A stretch of 64,000 bases of DNA from Craurococcus roseus (lineage in GTDB: Bacteria; Pseudomonadota; Alphaproteobacteria; Acetobacterales; Acetobacteraceae), in the NCBI RefSeq assembly GCF_039523795.1, contig NZ_BAAAFZ010000015.1, forward strand, positions 1 through 64,000, written 5' to 3'. Both the position numbers and the translations under genes were made by a program. Below the pieces are notes generated by a model. The model searched no databases. It had not been told where the DNA came from and was given only the letters and a program-made list of their open reading frames with translations. Positions 33,286 to 43,001 of the stretch are shown one piece after another (the first letter of the stretch is position 1; each line of letters starts with the position of its first letter).

Positions 33286-33421
33286 GATTCCGTTCCCTCC
33301 CACAAAGTTCCGGGTCCATAGCGCGAGTGGCGCCGACGTATCGTTTCACGTTCTCTTGGGTTTGGTGCCGGCATGCTGCGGCATGGCGGCCCCGCGCCGC
33401 CGGGGCTACATCTCCCCGGGC

Positions 33422-34426
33422 ATGGCCATCGAGCACCGGACAGTCGCGCAGGACGAGGCGGAAACACGCCTTGACCGTTGGTTCCGCAGGCACTTCCCGC
33501 GCCTGACCCAAGGCGCACTCCAGAAGATGCTCCGGACCGGTCAAGTCCGGGTAAACGGCAAGCGCGCGGACGCCGGGATGCGCCTGGAACCGGGCCAGGA
33601 GGTGCGCATCCCGCCCTTGCCCGAGGCGCCGCCGTCCGACGAAGGCGAGCGCCGCCGGCCATCGCCCGAGGACGAGAACGCCGCCCGCGACCTCGCGGCC
33701 AGGATCATCCACCGGGACGACGCCGTGCTGGTGCTGGACAAGCCGCACGGCCTGCCGGTGCAAGGCGGCCCCGGCATCAGCCGCAGCGTGGACTCGATGC
33801 TGGACGCGTTCCGGTTCGACGCGGAGGAGCGGCCGCGGCTGGTCCACCGGCTCGACCGGGACACTTCCGGTGTGCTGGTGCTCGCGCGGAGCGCCGCCGT
33901 CGCGTCCCGCCTGGCCTCCGCCTTCCGCGGGCGCGAAGTGGAGAAGACCTATTGGGCGCTGGTCATGGGCCGGCCGGAGGCGCCGGAGGGCCGGATCGAT
34001 CTGGCGCTCGCAAAGCTCGGCGGCCCGCGGGGCCACGAGCGCGTGCGCGCGGTGGACGACCTGGAGGAGGGCACCCGCGCCATCACCGACTTCCGCGTGC
34101 TCGACACAGTCAAGGCGCGCGTGGCTTGGCTGGAACTGCGGCCGCTGACCGGGCGCACCCACCAACTCCGCGTCCACTGCGCCGAGGGGCTCGGCTGCCC
34201 CATCCTGGGCGACGGCAAATACGGCGGGGCCAGCGCGCACATGGAGCGGGTCTCGGGCAAGCTGCACCTGCACGCCCGTGCGCTGCGGCTGCCGCACCCG
34301 AACGGGGGGGGGCTGGAGGTGGCGGCGCCGCCGCCGCCCCATATGCGCGACAGCTTCGCCTTTTTCGGCTTCGAGGCGCCGCGTACCCCGAAGCCGCGGC
34401 ACCTTTCGCCGGGGCCGCGGCGCTAA
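33422..34426 (+). CDS. rluC: RluA-family 23S rRNA pseudouridine synthase, probably RluC
   Basis: A 334-residue enzyme with an S4 RNA-binding domain (about residues 14-60) and a pseudouridine synthase domain. The catalytic motif HRLDRDTSG has Asp145; GRTHQLRVHCAEGLGCPILGD is the conserved later motif. The S4 domain and length suit RluC. The start at ATG 33422 gives a proper N-terminus. It faces away from the RTX gene and leads into the AsmA-ATP12-acylphosphatase series. Confidence 0.85.
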   Translation: MAIEHRTVAQDEAETRLDRWFRRHFPRLTQGALQKMLRTGQVRVNGKRADAGMRLEPGQEVRIPPLPEAPPSDEGERRRPSPEDENAARDLAARIIHRDDAVLVLDKPHGLPVQGGPGISRSVDSMLDAFRFDAEERPRLVHRLDRDTSGVLVLARSAAVASRLASAFRGREVEKTYWALVMGRPEAPEGRIDLALAKLGGPRGHERVRAVDDLEEGTRAITDFRVLDTVKARVAWLELRPLTGRTHQLRVHCAEGLGCPILGDGKYGGASAHMERVSGKLHLHARALRLPHPNGGGLEVAAPPPPHMRDSFAFFGFEAPRTPKPRHLSPGPRR

Positions 34427-34456
34427 GGGCCGACGCCGCACGCCCGGGAGGACCGC

Positions 34457-37108
34457 ATGGCCACCGCCGCCGACGCCGCATCCCGTCCCCGGAGTCGCCG
34501 CCCGCTCCGTTGGTTGCTGATCATCCCGGCCTTGTTGCTCGTGTTGGGCGCGGTCGCGGTGGGTGTCGCCGTCGCGCTGTTCGACCCGGAAGCGCAGAAG
34601 CCGCGCATCGCCGCGGCGGTGGAGGCGGCGACTGGGCGGCGGTTGACCCTGTCCGGGCCGGTCGGCCTGAAGTTCTCCCTCGTCCCGACGGTGACGCTGG
34701 AAGACGTGTCGCTCGCCAACATGCTCGGCGGCTCGCGCCCGGAGATGGCACGGGTGGACCGGGTGGAGGCGGAGTTCGCGCTGCTGCCGCTGCTGTCCCG
34801 CCGGCTGGAGCTGCGACGGGTGGTGCTCCGGGCGCCCGACATCCTGCTGGAAACGGACGCCGAGGGCCGGCCGAACTGGGCCTTCGCCCAAACGGGCGCC
34901 GAGCCGGCCTCGTCCGCGACTGCCGACGCCCCGGCTGCCCCGCCCGGCGCGTCGGAACGGGAGGAGGCGGCGCCCGCGCCCCGACCGCCCCCTGTGTCGG
35001 TGGAGCGCGTTACGGTGACGGAGGGCCGCGTGGTCTACCGCGACGGCGTGACAGGCCGCACGCGCGACCTGGCGATCGAGAGCTTCGGCACGGAAGCCGT
35101 CACGGGCTCGGACGGCCTGTTGCGGTTCCAGGGAGTGGCGACGCTCGACGGACTGCCCATCACGCTTGAAGGCGAGGCGGGAGGGCCGGCGCGGTTGTTC
35201 GGCGCCGGCGCGGCTTCGCCTTGGCCGGTGCGGGTGGCAGCCGCCGTCGGGGGCGCGGACGCGCGGGTGGAAGGCTTCGTCGAGCAGCCCTTGCGCGGGC
35301 GCGGGTGGCGCGTTTCCGTGGCGGCGAAGGTGCCTGACATTTCGCGCTTCGCCGCGGCGTTGCCCAACCTGCCGACACCGCCGCTCCGCGACATCGACGT
35401 CGCCGCGACGCTGGCCGATCCGCCTTCGGAGGCGGCCGGCAGGCTTCCGCGCTTCGCCGATCTGCGCGTGTCCATCGGCGCCAACGACCTGTCCTGGCTG
35501 TGGCCGGGATTGCGGCTTTCGGCGTTGCGCGTGAGCGCGCCGCGTGACGACGCGGCTTTCGCTTTGGAGGGCCAAGCCGCGATCGGAGACCTCCCCCTCC
35601 GGGCTTCCGGCAGCCTCGGCGCGCCGCGTGCCTTGTTGGCCGGCACACCGCCGGAGCCCTGGCCGGTCGACCTCGGCTTCGGCGCCGGCGCAGCCACCGG
35701 GTCTTTGAAGGGGCGCGTCGCCGACATCTCCGGCGGGCCGACGGGCATCGACCTGGAACTAGCCCTCCGCGTGCCGGACTTGGCGGCGCTGTCGCCCTTG
35801 GTCGGGCGCCCCTTGCCGGCCTTGCGCGACTTGTCGCTGGACACGCGCGTGGCCGAACGCGGCCCCGGCTTCGCGGCTGGGGTTTTCCTGCGGGGGCTGC
35901 GCTTCGCCTCCTCCGCCGGCGACGCGGCGGGCGACGTGACCTACGCGATCGGCCAGCGCCAAGGGCCGTTGGGCGAACTGGCCTCGCGCCGCTTCGACTT
36001 GGACGCGCTGCTTCCGCCGCCTGCGGCGCCCGCGCCCGGGGCCGGCGCCCCCGCCGCGGCTCCGCAGGCGCGGAACGACGGCCGCCTGATTCCCGACACG
36101 GCCTTGCCGCTGGATGCGCTGCGGCTCGTGCAGGGCAACCTCCGCTGGAGCTTCGAGGAGTTGGTGGCGGGCGGCATGCCCCTGCAGCAGGTGCTGGTCG
36201 CCGTCGCCGTGGAGGACGGCCGCGGGCGGCTCGACCCCTTCCTCGCCACCCTGCCCGGCGGGCAACAGCTCTTGGTGCGCGGAAGCGCCGACAGCACTGT
36301 GGACCCTCCGGCCTTGCAGGCGTCGGCGCAGGGGGCGGGCCTGGACTTGGCGGCCCTGCTCGCCGCCTTGCGGGCGCCGCCGCGCGTTTCCGGGCGCTTC
36401 GACCTCGATGCCGACCTGCGCGGGGCCGGGCGCGATCTGCGGGCGGTGGCAGGCGGGCTGTCGGGCCACCTCGGCCTGGCCTTGGTGGACGGCGCGTTCG
36501 ACGCCGCGCTGCTGCAAGGCCTTCCGGCCGAATTGCGCCGCGCCCTCGTCTCGCAGGCTGGCACCGGCGACCGGGTCCCCCTCCATTGCGGGGCGTTGCG
36601 GGTGCAAGCGGAGAACGGCGCCGCGCGCCTGCGGGCGCTGTTGCTGGAAACGGCGCTCGGTCGCTTGGGCGGGGAGGGAGTGGTCAACCTGCGGGACGAG
36701 ACGCTGGCGGTGAGGTTGCTGCCCGACCTGCGCTTGGGCGGCGTGTCGGTGCGGGCGCCGGTGAACGTGGCCGGCACCCTGGCGGCGCCGCGGTTCGGCG
36801 TTTCACCCGAAGCGGCGGCGGCCGCCGGGCTCGGCGCGCTGCTGTCGCTGCAACGCACACCGGACCGCGACCTCCAGGCCTTGGCCGGCACCCTGGGCGG
36901 CGGGGGCGCCGCGGGCGGCCCGGCCTTGCCCGACTGCGTGTCCCAACTCGCGGCGGCGCGCGGCGGCCGCGCCGGCGCCATGCCGTCCTCCCGCCCGGCG
37001 CCCGCCGCGCAGCCGGCGCCCGCCCCATCATCGCCCGGCGGCGCCCCCCGCGATCTGCCCCGGCAGGCGGAAGAGGTGCTGCGCGGTTTGTTCGGTCGTG
37101 GCAGGTAG
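34457..37108 (+). CDS. AsmA family protein
   Basis: An 883-residue protein with a single N-terminal membrane anchor (about residues 21-42) and a long periplasmic part. It has the AsmA opening ATGRRLTLSGPVGLKFSLVP with LEDVSLANMLGG, and repeated beta-rich segments; the C-terminal ALLSLQRTPDRDLQALAG and a Pro/Ala-rich tail follow. AsmA-like proteins are implicated in moving phospholipids to the outer membrane (family knowledge). It follows rluC by 30 bases and precedes the ATP12 gene by 6, so one operon is likely. Confidence 0.85.
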   Translation: MATAADAASRPRSRRPLRWLLIIPALLLVLGAVAVGVAVALFDPEAQKPRIAAAVEAATGRRLTLSGPVGLKFSLVPTVTLEDVSLANMLGGSRPEMARVDRVEAEFALLPLLSRRLELRRVVLRAPDILLETDAEGRPNWAFAQTGAEPASSATADAPAAPPGASEREEAAPAPRPPPVSVERVTVTEGRVVYRDGVTGRTRDLAIESFGTEAVTGSDGLLRFQGVATLDGLPITLEGEAGGPARLFGAGAASPWPVRVAAAVGGADARVEGFVEQPLRGRGWRVSVAAKVPDISRFAAALPNLPTPPLRDIDVAATLADPPSEAAGRLPRFADLRVSIGANDLSWLWPGLRLSALRVSAPRDDAAFALEGQAAIGDLPLRASGSLGAPRALLAGTPPEPWPVDLGFGAGAATGSLKGRVADISGGPTGIDLELALRVPDLAALSPLVGRPLPALRDLSLDTRVAERGPGFAAGVFLRGLRFASSAGDAAGDVTYAIGQRQGPLGELASRRFDLDALLPPPAAPAPGAGAPAAAPQARNDGRLIPDTALPLDALRLVQGNLRWSFEELVAGGMPLQQVLVAVAVEDGRGRLDPFLATLPGGQQLLVRGSADSTVDPPALQASAQGAGLDLAALLAALRAPPRVSGRFDLDADLRGAGRDLRAVAGGLSGHLGLALVDGAFDAALLQGLPAELRRALVSQAGTGDRVPLHCGALRVQAENGAARLRALLLETALGRLGGEGVVNLRDETLAVRLLPDLRLGGVSVRAPVNVAGTLAAPRFGVSPEAAAAAGLGALLSLQRTPDRDLQALAGTLGGGGAAGGPALPDCVSQLAAARGGRAGAMPSSRPAPAAQPAPAPSSPGGAPRDLPRQAEEVLRGLFGRGR

Positions 37109-37114
37109 GGCGGC

Positions 37115-37825
37115 ATGAAGCGTTTCTGGGACCGGGCCACCGTGGGCAGGAGCCCTGAAGGATACAGTGTTTTGCTCGACGGCCGACCGGTACGCCTCCC
37201 GGGCGGCGCGCCGTTCACGGTGTGGAGCGAGAGGCTCGCGGAGGCGGTCGCCGCCGAGTGGGACGCCGCGGGCGGAGCCAAAGGCGGCGAGATGTCGTTC
37301 AACGATGTGCCGCTGACCCGGTTGGCCGGAACGGCGCAGGAGCGGATCGCGCCCGACCCGGCGCCGGTGGCGGAGGCCTTGGCCCGCTACGCCGAAACCG
37401 ACCTGCTCTGCTACTTCGCGGACGACCCCCGCCTCGCCGCCATCCAGGCCGAGGAGTGGCAGCCCCTGCTGGATTGGGCGGCGCGGCGGCACGACGCCTT
37501 GCTGCGTGTCACCGCTGGCCTGATGCCGGTGGCCCAGGGCCCCGACGCGCTGGCGGCGCTGCGCCGCGCCGTTTCGGCGCTGGGGGCGCTCGACCTGGCA
37601 GCGCTCGGCGTGCTGGTGCCCGCCTTCGGCAGTCTGGTGCTAGGGCTCGCGGTGGTGGATTGCCGCTTGGAGGCGGCCGAAGCGCTGCGCTTGGCCACCC
37701 TTGACGAAATCTTTCAAGAGCGGTTCTGGGGCACGGACGCCGAGGCCGAGGCGCGGCGGGCGCGCGTCGCGGCGGATGTCGAGCAGGCGGCGCGGCTGCT
37801 GGCGCTGGCGCGCGGCGCCGCATGA
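37115..37825 (+). CDS. ATP12 family F1-ATPase assembly chaperone
   Basis: A 236-residue protein with the ATP12 pattern: MKRFWDRATV..SPEGYSVLLDGRPVRLPGG, LAEAVAAEWDA, MSFNDVPLTRLAGTAQERI, YAETDLLCYFADDP, EEWQPLLDWA and LDEIFQERFWGTDAEAEAR. ATP12 binds the F1 alpha subunit during assembly in mitochondria and alphaproteobacteria. It overlaps the acylphosphatase start by 4 bases. Confidence 0.92.
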   Translation: MKRFWDRATVGRSPEGYSVLLDGRPVRLPGGAPFTVWSERLAEAVAAEWDAAGGAKGGEMSFNDVPLTRLAGTAQERIAPDPAPVAEALARYAETDLLCYFADDPRLAAIQAEEWQPLLDWAARRHDALLRVTAGLMPVAQGPDALAALRRAVSALGALDLAALGVLVPAFGSLVLGLAVVDCRLEAAEALRLATLDEIFQERFWGTDAEAEARRARVAADVEQAARLLALARGAA

Positions 37826-38097
37826 ACGCGCGCCACCTGCGGATCGAAGGGCGAGTCCACGGGGTCGGCTACCGCGATTGGCTGGTGCAGGAGGCGTCGC
37901 GCCTCGGCCTCTACGGCTGGGTCCGCAACCGCCGCGACGGCAGCGTCGAGGCGGTGGTGGCGGGCGACGCGGCCGCGGTGCAGGAACTGCTCACCCTGTG
38001 CCGCCGCGGCCCGGCCTCGGCGCGCGTGGACCGCATAACGGAGAGCTTCGCCGAGGCGCCGGCGGAACCCGGTTTCCGGCGCTTGCCAAGCTTGTAG
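37822..38097 (+). CDS. acyP: Acylphosphatase
   Basis: A 91-residue protein covering the acylphosphatase fold: RIEGRVHGVGYRDWL holds the phosphate loop with the catalytic Arg, and GLYGWVRNRRDGSVEAVV holds the catalytic Asn. It hydrolyses acyl phosphates. The ATG overlaps the ATP12 stop (ATGA). The usual GFR segment is present near the end as PGFRRLPSL. Confidence 0.9.
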   Translation: MNARHLRIEGRVHGVGYRDWLVQEASRLGLYGWVRNRRDGSVEAVVAGDAAAVQELLTLCRRGPASARVDRITESFAEAPAEPGFRRLPSL

Positions 38098-38152
38098 CCC
38101 GCGTCGGCGGTTGCCCGGCACCGGCCGGTTGACTATGGTCCGCCGCCTCGAA

Positions 38153-38243
38153 GGATGGGTGGCCGAGCGGTCGAAGGCGCGCGCCTGGAAAGTGCGTATA
38201 CGTCAAAAGCGTATCGTGGGTTCGAATCCCACCCCATCCGCCA
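38153..38243 (+). tRNA. tRNA-Ser (anticodon GGA), CCA encoded
   Basis: Acceptor arms GGATGGG/CCCATCC pair fully. D-arm, anticodon stem CGCGC/GTGCG with loop CTGGAAA (anticodon GGA, reading UCC/UCU), a long serine-type variable arm with stem ATACG/CGTAT, and the T-arm GTGGG-TTCGAAT-CCCAC are all present. The discriminator base is G and the 3' CCA is encoded at 38241-38243. It lies 55 bases after acyP. Confidence 0.95.
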
Positions 38244-38305
38244 TTGGGCGCCGGAACGGCGCACCCCCGCCTCCGGCGATCCATGCCAATCGAAACCGAG
38301 CCCGG

Positions 38306-38695
38306 CTAGCGGCGCGCCATCGGCCGCGCGCCGGCAAACACGCCCCAGCGGCGGAGCGAGGGCAGGGCAAACGGCGCCCAAGCGTCGATCTCGCAGCGCT
38401 TGGCGCGCAGGTAGGCGTCCACCGCGTCATCGGGTTCGCCGCGGGCGCGCAACGCGCGGGCGACATCGGCCGCCGCTTCGGCGTAGCGCAACTCGGCTTG
38501 CAGGATGCGGCCGAAATCGCCGTCCTCGCGCGCCGCGTGCCAAGCGAGCCTGTGCTCCGACAACGCTTCGGTCAGCGCGCCGATGGCGTGTCCGTGCCGG
38601 GCTTCGATCCGCTGGAGCACGGCACCGTCTGCGCCCACCACACCCGGGGGGGCGGCGCTACCGGGCGTAGTCTGGGGGCGGGCGTGCTGGAGCAT
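38306..38695 (-). CDS. Hypothetical soluble protein
   Basis: A 129-residue Ala-rich, mostly helical protein (VLQRIEARHGHAIGALTEAL; EDGDFGRILQAELRYAEAAA; GEPDDAVDAYLRAKRCEIDA) with no membrane segment. The alternating helices recall a tetratricopeptide-like build, but I do not recognise a family. The AT-richer gap upstream (38696-38840) could hold its promoter. No strong ribosome site precedes the ATG at 38695, so the start is only probable. Confidence 0.55.
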   Translation of the reverse strand: MLQHARPQTTPGSAAPPGVVGADGAVLQRIEARHGHAIGALTEALSEHRLAWHAAREDGDFGRILQAELRYAEAAADVARALRARGEPDDAVDAYLRAKRCEIDAWAPFALPSLRRWGVFAGARPMARR

Positions 38696-38845
38696 AGGAA
38701 CGGTTCCTTCCCAAGTTACGGCTATCCTGCCGTTGATGGACGTCAGATTAAGTGCAGACGGTTTTCATAAACGAGGGTATGTCTCGATCACACGCTTGGC
38801 ATCGCAATGCGGCATTGCCGATTTGTATGCGAAACGGTGCCGTCG

Positions 38846-39901
38846 TCAAGCCCCCGCGCAGGCGAAGAGCAGCAACAGGCTCCGTTGGAGCATGTTTTCG
38901 TTGTCGTCCGCCAGCACCGCGAGGAGGGTCCGCCCGCGGTGCCGGGCGACCGACACCGCCTCGTAGTTCTCGGTGGGCAAGGGCGAAGACAAACTCAGAA
39001 TCTCCTCGCCCTCCAGCACGGTCGCTGGCGGCGTACCCCGGAGTTGGGCGGCGGCCAACCGAACCACCCGGCCCCCGAACCCGCCGAACAAGGAGAAACG
39101 CCGTTCGAGGATAAGAGCACCGCCGTCCGGCAAGGCCGCGGCGTCGGCTGGGTCGAACCCTTCGGCCGCCCGGTAGAAGACCGGCTTCCAGGCGCCAGGG
39201 CCGCCGAGCCAAGCCCGGCGCAGCCGCGGGTCGGCGCCGCCCTGCATGGCTTCGGTGACGAGCAGCAAAGCGCCATCGGCCAGCACCGCAAGCGCTTCGA
39301 CGCCGCCGTTGAAGGGCGCCCGGTCCAGGCCCGGCGGCGCTTCGACATAGGCGCCCGGGCCGTTGAGGCCGCGGAAGGCTCGGAGGCGGTGCCAGCGTTC
39401 GAAGGCCACCAGCCACGACCCGTCCGGCAGACGCGCCAGACCCTCGGCGTCGCCGGCGTAACCCCGCGACAACTGCTTGCCCGCTCCGTCCCGCAACCGG
39501 CCGGTGCGCAGGTCCGCGAGACCGGCCGGGCGCCCGTCCTCCCGCAACACCAAGCGCGCCGACATCCACCGCGCCAAGTCGCTCACCGCCGTCAACCGGA
39601 GGTCGTCGTCGAGGTGAAGGCCGGAAAAACCGCCGAAGCCTATGGCGCCGCCGTCGAGTTCGAGGCCGCCCAGCAACTCCAACCGATGGCCTTGGGGCAG
39701 GGCAGGCACCTGCACCGGCCGCGCCGGCTGCGACCAAGGCCGCGGCCTGTCCCGCGCGGGCTCGTGCTCGGACTCCCCGCCGGCTCCGCAGGACACCAGC
39801 GCGAGAAGCCCGGACGACCCGGTGAGCAGGGAACGGCGGAGCAAGGCGACGGGCCGCTCAGGTGCGGGAAGGGGCGCTGACGCGGCGCGGCCCGGCCCCA
39901 C
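38846..39901 (-). CDS. Esterase-like activity of phytase family lipoprotein
   Basis: A 351-residue exported protein: basic start, hydrophobic segment and lipobox LVSC, then a beta-propeller-like domain with IGFGGFSGLHLDDD, GDAEGLARLPDGSWLVAFER, NGGVEALAVLADGALLLVTE, AEGFDPADAAALPDGGALIL and NYEAVSVARHRG. These are the repeated blades of the phytase-like family found in alphaproteobacteria; enzymatic activity is not assured. The GTG start at 39901 is uncertain: a TTG nearer the signal segment is possible. Confidence 0.82.
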   Translation of the reverse strand: MGPGRAASAPLPAPERPVALLRRSLLTGSSGLLALVSCGAGGESEHEPARDRPRPWSQPARPVQVPALPQGHRLELLGGLELDGGAIGFGGFSGLHLDDDLRLTAVSDLARWMSARLVLREDGRPAGLADLRTGRLRDGAGKQLSRGYAGDAEGLARLPDGSWLVAFERWHRLRAFRGLNGPGAYVEAPPGLDRAPFNGGVEALAVLADGALLLVTEAMQGGADPRLRRAWLGGPGAWKPVFYRAAEGFDPADAAALPDGGALILERRFSLFGGFGGRVVRLAAAQLRGTPPATVLEGEEILSLSSPLPTENYEAVSVARHRGRTLLAVLADDNENMLQRSLLLLFACAGA

Positions 39902-40008
39902 CGGAGCGAGCCGACGGGCGGCCCAACCATCGGGGCGAAATCATGCCGCTTCAATATCGTTTTCCGCGCGCTTCCGCAAGCGCGCGGATAGGCGGCCGCG
40001 GCGCCGGT

Positions 40009-41883
40009 TCAGGCCACCAAGGGGGCCCGTTCGGCGGCGGCGCGGTGCCAAGCTTCCGCCGCGTCCTCGTCGAACAGCTCGGCCAGCTTCTTCATCATGG
40101 TCCCGCCCAGCTCCTCGGCGTCCACGATGGTGACGGCGCGCCGGTAGTAGCGGGTGACGTCATGGCCGATGCCGATGGCGATCAATTCCACATCGCCCCG
40201 GCCTTCGATGTCGGTGATCACCTTGCGGAGGTGCCGTTCCAGGTAGTTGCCCGGGTTGACGCTCAGGGTGCTGTCGTCCACCGGAGCGCCGTCCGAAATT
40301 ACCATGAGGATGCGCCGGTGCTCCGGCCGGGCGCGGAGGCGCTTGTAGGCCCAATCCAGCGCTTCGCCGTCGATGTTCTCCTTCAGCAGCCCCTCGCGGA
40401 GCATCAGCCCGAGATTCTTGCGCGCCCGCCGCCAGGGCGAATCCGCTGCCTTGTACACCACGTGGCGTAGGTCGTTGAGCCGGCCCGGGTTGCGCGGCTT
40501 GCCTTCCTGCACCCAGCGCTCGCGGGACAGCCCGCCTTTCCAAGCACGGGTGGTGAAGCCGAGGATCTCGGTCTTCACCGCGCAGCGCTCGAGGGTTCGG
40601 GCGAGGATGTCGGAGCACATGGCGGCGACGGTGATCGGCCGGCCGCGCATGGAGCCGGAGTTGTCGATCAGCAGGCTGACGACCGTGTCCCGGAAGTCCG
40701 CCTCACGCTCCCGCTTGTAGGACAGCGAGTGCATCGGGTTGGCGACCACGCGCGCGAGGCGGGCCACGTCGAGCAGCCCTTCCTCAAGGTCGAACTCCCA
40801 GGCCCGCTGCTGCTGCGCCAGAAGGCGCCGCTGCAAGCGGTTGGCGAGCTTCGACACCACGCCTTGGAGGTGCGAGAGCTGCTGGTCGAGCTGCTGGCGA
40901 AGGCGCGCCAGCTCCTCCGGGTCGCAGAGGGCGTCGGCTTCCACCACCTCGTCGAACTGCGTGGTGAAGGCGCGGTAGCGGCTGCCGTCGTCGGTTTGCG
41001 GCACCTCGCGGCGCTGCTGCGGGCCGCCTGGGCGGTCGTCGCCCTCGGCGGCGGCGCCTTCCTCCTCGGTCTCCTCGACCTCCTCCTCGGCGGCCTCGCC
41101 CTGCATCGCTTCCGGCTGGGCGCCGAGCATGCTCTCCTGGTCCTGCGCCTGGGCTTCGCCTTCGCCGGACTGGTCCTGCTGCGGCGTGTTCTCGCCCTGC
41201 TCCTCGCCGTCCTCCTGGTCCTCCGCCTCGGCCTCCACCTCCGCTTCGGCGAGGTCGAGCGCGGCGAGCAACCGGCGGGCGGCGCGGGCGAAGCCCTCCT
41301 GGCTTTCCGTGTTGCCGGCCATCTCGGCCAGCGCCACTTCGGCCTTCTCGCCCAGGGTGTCGCGCCAAAGGTCTAGAACGCGGTGCGCCGCCTCGGGCGC
41401 CGTCTCACCGCTGATGCGCTCGCGTGCCAGCAGGGACAGCGCCGCGGGCAACGGCAACTGATCCTTGCGGGTCATGCGGTCGTAGCCCTCGGCCTCGCAG
41501 GCGTCCGAGAGGCGGGCGCGGAGGTTTGCCGCGACGCCGGCCATGTGGCGGCTGCCCACGGCCTCCACGCGCACGTCCTCCAGCGCGTCGAACACCTCCT
41601 TGGCCTCGCGGCGGGCGGGCGTCCGGGCGGCGTGGACGGCTTCGGAATGGTGTCGTAGGCGGAGGGCGGCGGCGTCGGCCGCGCCGCGCAGCTTCGCCAT
41701 CTCGGCCGGCGGCAGCGTGCGCGTCGGCAAGGGCAAGCGCACGCGCTTACCGGACACGCCTCCGGGGCCGGGCTGGAAGGCCACCTGCACCTCGGCGTTG
41801 GCGTGCGCCACCGCGCGCAGGGTGCCCGCGGTGGCGCGCTTGAATTCCTCCTGGCGGGTGAGGTCCTGCTTGCCGCTGCTCAT
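40009..41883 (-). CDS. cobT: Aerobic cobaltochelatase subunit CobT
   Basis: A 624-residue protein: N-terminal helical domain, a very acidic Glu/Gln-rich linker (about residues 212-290), and a C-terminal von Willebrand A domain with the MIDAS motif DNSGS in SLLIDNSGSMRGRP and SDGAPVDDSTLS. CobT with CobS and CobN inserts cobalt into hydrogenobyrinic acid diamide in aerobic B12 synthesis; it is related to BchD. The cobS gene lies directly upstream, 13 bases away. CobN is not in the window. Confidence 0.95.
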   Translation of the reverse strand: MSSGKQDLTRQEEFKRATAGTLRAVAHANAEVQVAFQPGPGGVSGKRVRLPLPTRTLPPAEMAKLRGAADAAALRLRHHSEAVHAARTPARREAKEVFDALEDVRVEAVGSRHMAGVAANLRARLSDACEAEGYDRMTRKDQLPLPAALSLLARERISGETAPEAAHRVLDLWRDTLGEKAEVALAEMAGNTESQEGFARAARRLLAALDLAEAEVEAEAEDQEDGEEQGENTPQQDQSGEGEAQAQDQESMLGAQPEAMQGEAAEEEVEETEEEGAAAEGDDRPGGPQQRREVPQTDDGSRYRAFTTQFDEVVEADALCDPEELARLRQQLDQQLSHLQGVVSKLANRLQRRLLAQQQRAWEFDLEEGLLDVARLARVVANPMHSLSYKREREADFRDTVVSLLIDNSGSMRGRPITVAAMCSDILARTLERCAVKTEILGFTTRAWKGGLSRERWVQEGKPRNPGRLNDLRHVVYKAADSPWRRARKNLGLMLREGLLKENIDGEALDWAYKRLRARPEHRRILMVISDGAPVDDSTLSVNPGNYLERHLRKVITDIEGRGDVELIAIGIGHDVTRYYRRAVTIVDAEELGGTMMKKLAELFDEDAAEAWHRAAAERAPLVA

Positions 41884-41896
41884 CGCTTTCCCGCGC

Positions 41897-42910
41897 TCAC
41901 CCCGCCTTCTTGAGCAGCGCGCCCGAGGGGAGCTCCTCGTTGAAGCAGCGCTGGTAATACTCCGCCACCGTGGCCCGCTCCGCCTCGTCGCACTTGTTGA
42001 GGAAGGTGAGGCGGAAGGCGAAGCCGACGTCGCGGAAGATGCGGGTGTTCTCCGCCCAGGTGATGACGGTGCGCGGGGACATCACGGTGGAGATGTCGCC
42101 GGCGATGAAGCCGGCGCGGGTCAGGTCGGCCAGCGCCACCATCGCCTCCACCTGCTTCTTCATCTTCGCGTCGCCCTCGGCGCGCAGCTTGGCCAGCACG
42201 ATCTCCGTTTCCTGCGCGTGCGGCAGGTAGTTGAGCGTGGCCACCACGTTCCAGCGGTCCATCTGGCCCTGATTTATCTGCTGCGTGCCGTGGTAAAGAC
42301 CGGTGGTGTCGCCGAGGCCCACCGTGTTCGCGGTGGAGAACAGCCGGAATTGGGGGTGCGGCCGGATCACGCGGTTCTGGTCGAGCAGCGTAAGGCGACC
42401 CTCCACCTCCAGCACGCGCTGGATCACGAACATCACGTCCGGGCGGCCGGCGTCGTACTCGTCGAACACGAGCGCGCAGGGATGCTGGAGCGCCCAGGGC
42501 AGGATGCCCTCGCGGAACTCCGTCACCTGCTTGCCGTCCTTGAGGACGATGGCATCCTTGCCTATAAGGTCGATGCGGCTGATGTGGCTGTCGAGGTTGA
42601 CGCGGATGCAAGGCCAATTGATCCGTGCCGCCACCTGCTCGATATGGGTGGACTTGCCCGTGCCATGGTAGCCCTGGATCATCACGCGACGATTGAAGGC
42701 GAAGCCCGCGAGGATGGCCAGCGTGGTCTCGCGGTCGAAGCGGTACGCGGTGTCCAACTCCGGCACGTGCTCCGTGCGCGTGGAGAAGGCCGGCACCTGC
42801 AGGTCCACGTCGAGGCCGAAGACCTGTCGCGCATCCACGGTGGTGTCTGGGGTATCGATCGCCGAGGTGGGGCGGATCTCGGCGAGGGTTGCGACCTTGT
42901 TCATCGGCAT
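41897..42910 (-). CDS. cobS: Aerobic cobaltochelatase subunit CobS
   Basis: A 337-residue AAA+ ATPase with Walker A GYHGTGKST (80-88), Walker B CALVFDEYD near 150, and sensor region FRLFSTANTVGLGDTTGLYH. It drives cobalt insertion with CobT and CobN. An ATG six bases inside (MNKVATL) could also be used. The J-domain gene upstream reads the same way, a common alphaproteobacterial neighbourhood for cobST. Confidence 0.95.
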   Translation of the reverse strand: MPMNKVATLAEIRPTSAIDTPDTTVDARQVFGLDVDLQVPAFSTRTEHVPELDTAYRFDRETTLAILAGFAFNRRVMIQGYHGTGKSTHIEQVAARINWPCIRVNLDSHISRIDLIGKDAIVLKDGKQVTEFREGILPWALQHPCALVFDEYDAGRPDVMFVIQRVLEVEGRLTLLDQNRVIRPHPQFRLFSTANTVGLGDTTGLYHGTQQINQGQMDRWNVVATLNYLPHAQETEIVLAKLRAEGDAKMKKQVEAMVALADLTRAGFIAGDISTVMSPRTVITWAENTRIFRDVGFAFRLTFLNKCDEAERATVAEYYQRCFNEELPSGALLKKAG

Positions 42911-43001
42911 CCGCTCGTGTGTCTTGTGGGGAGTTCTAGGGCAGGGCGGCGGCGGCGGCTACCCGTGCGCCAAGTGCTCCACGGCCGGTTCGCCCCAGGC
43001 G

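Noticed and set aside
38846..39880. Large plus-strand open frames opposite the phytase-like gene.
   Set aside because: They are antisense shadows of the high-GC coding strand; the minus frame has a lipobox and conserved blades.
40009..42910. The CobS/CobT pair as a magnesium chelatase BchI/BchD of the photosynthesis cluster.
   Set aside because: Sequence landmarks (GYHGTGKST in CobS, the acidic linker and DNSGS in CobT) are those of the aerobic cobaltochelatase, and true bchD is at the left edge.
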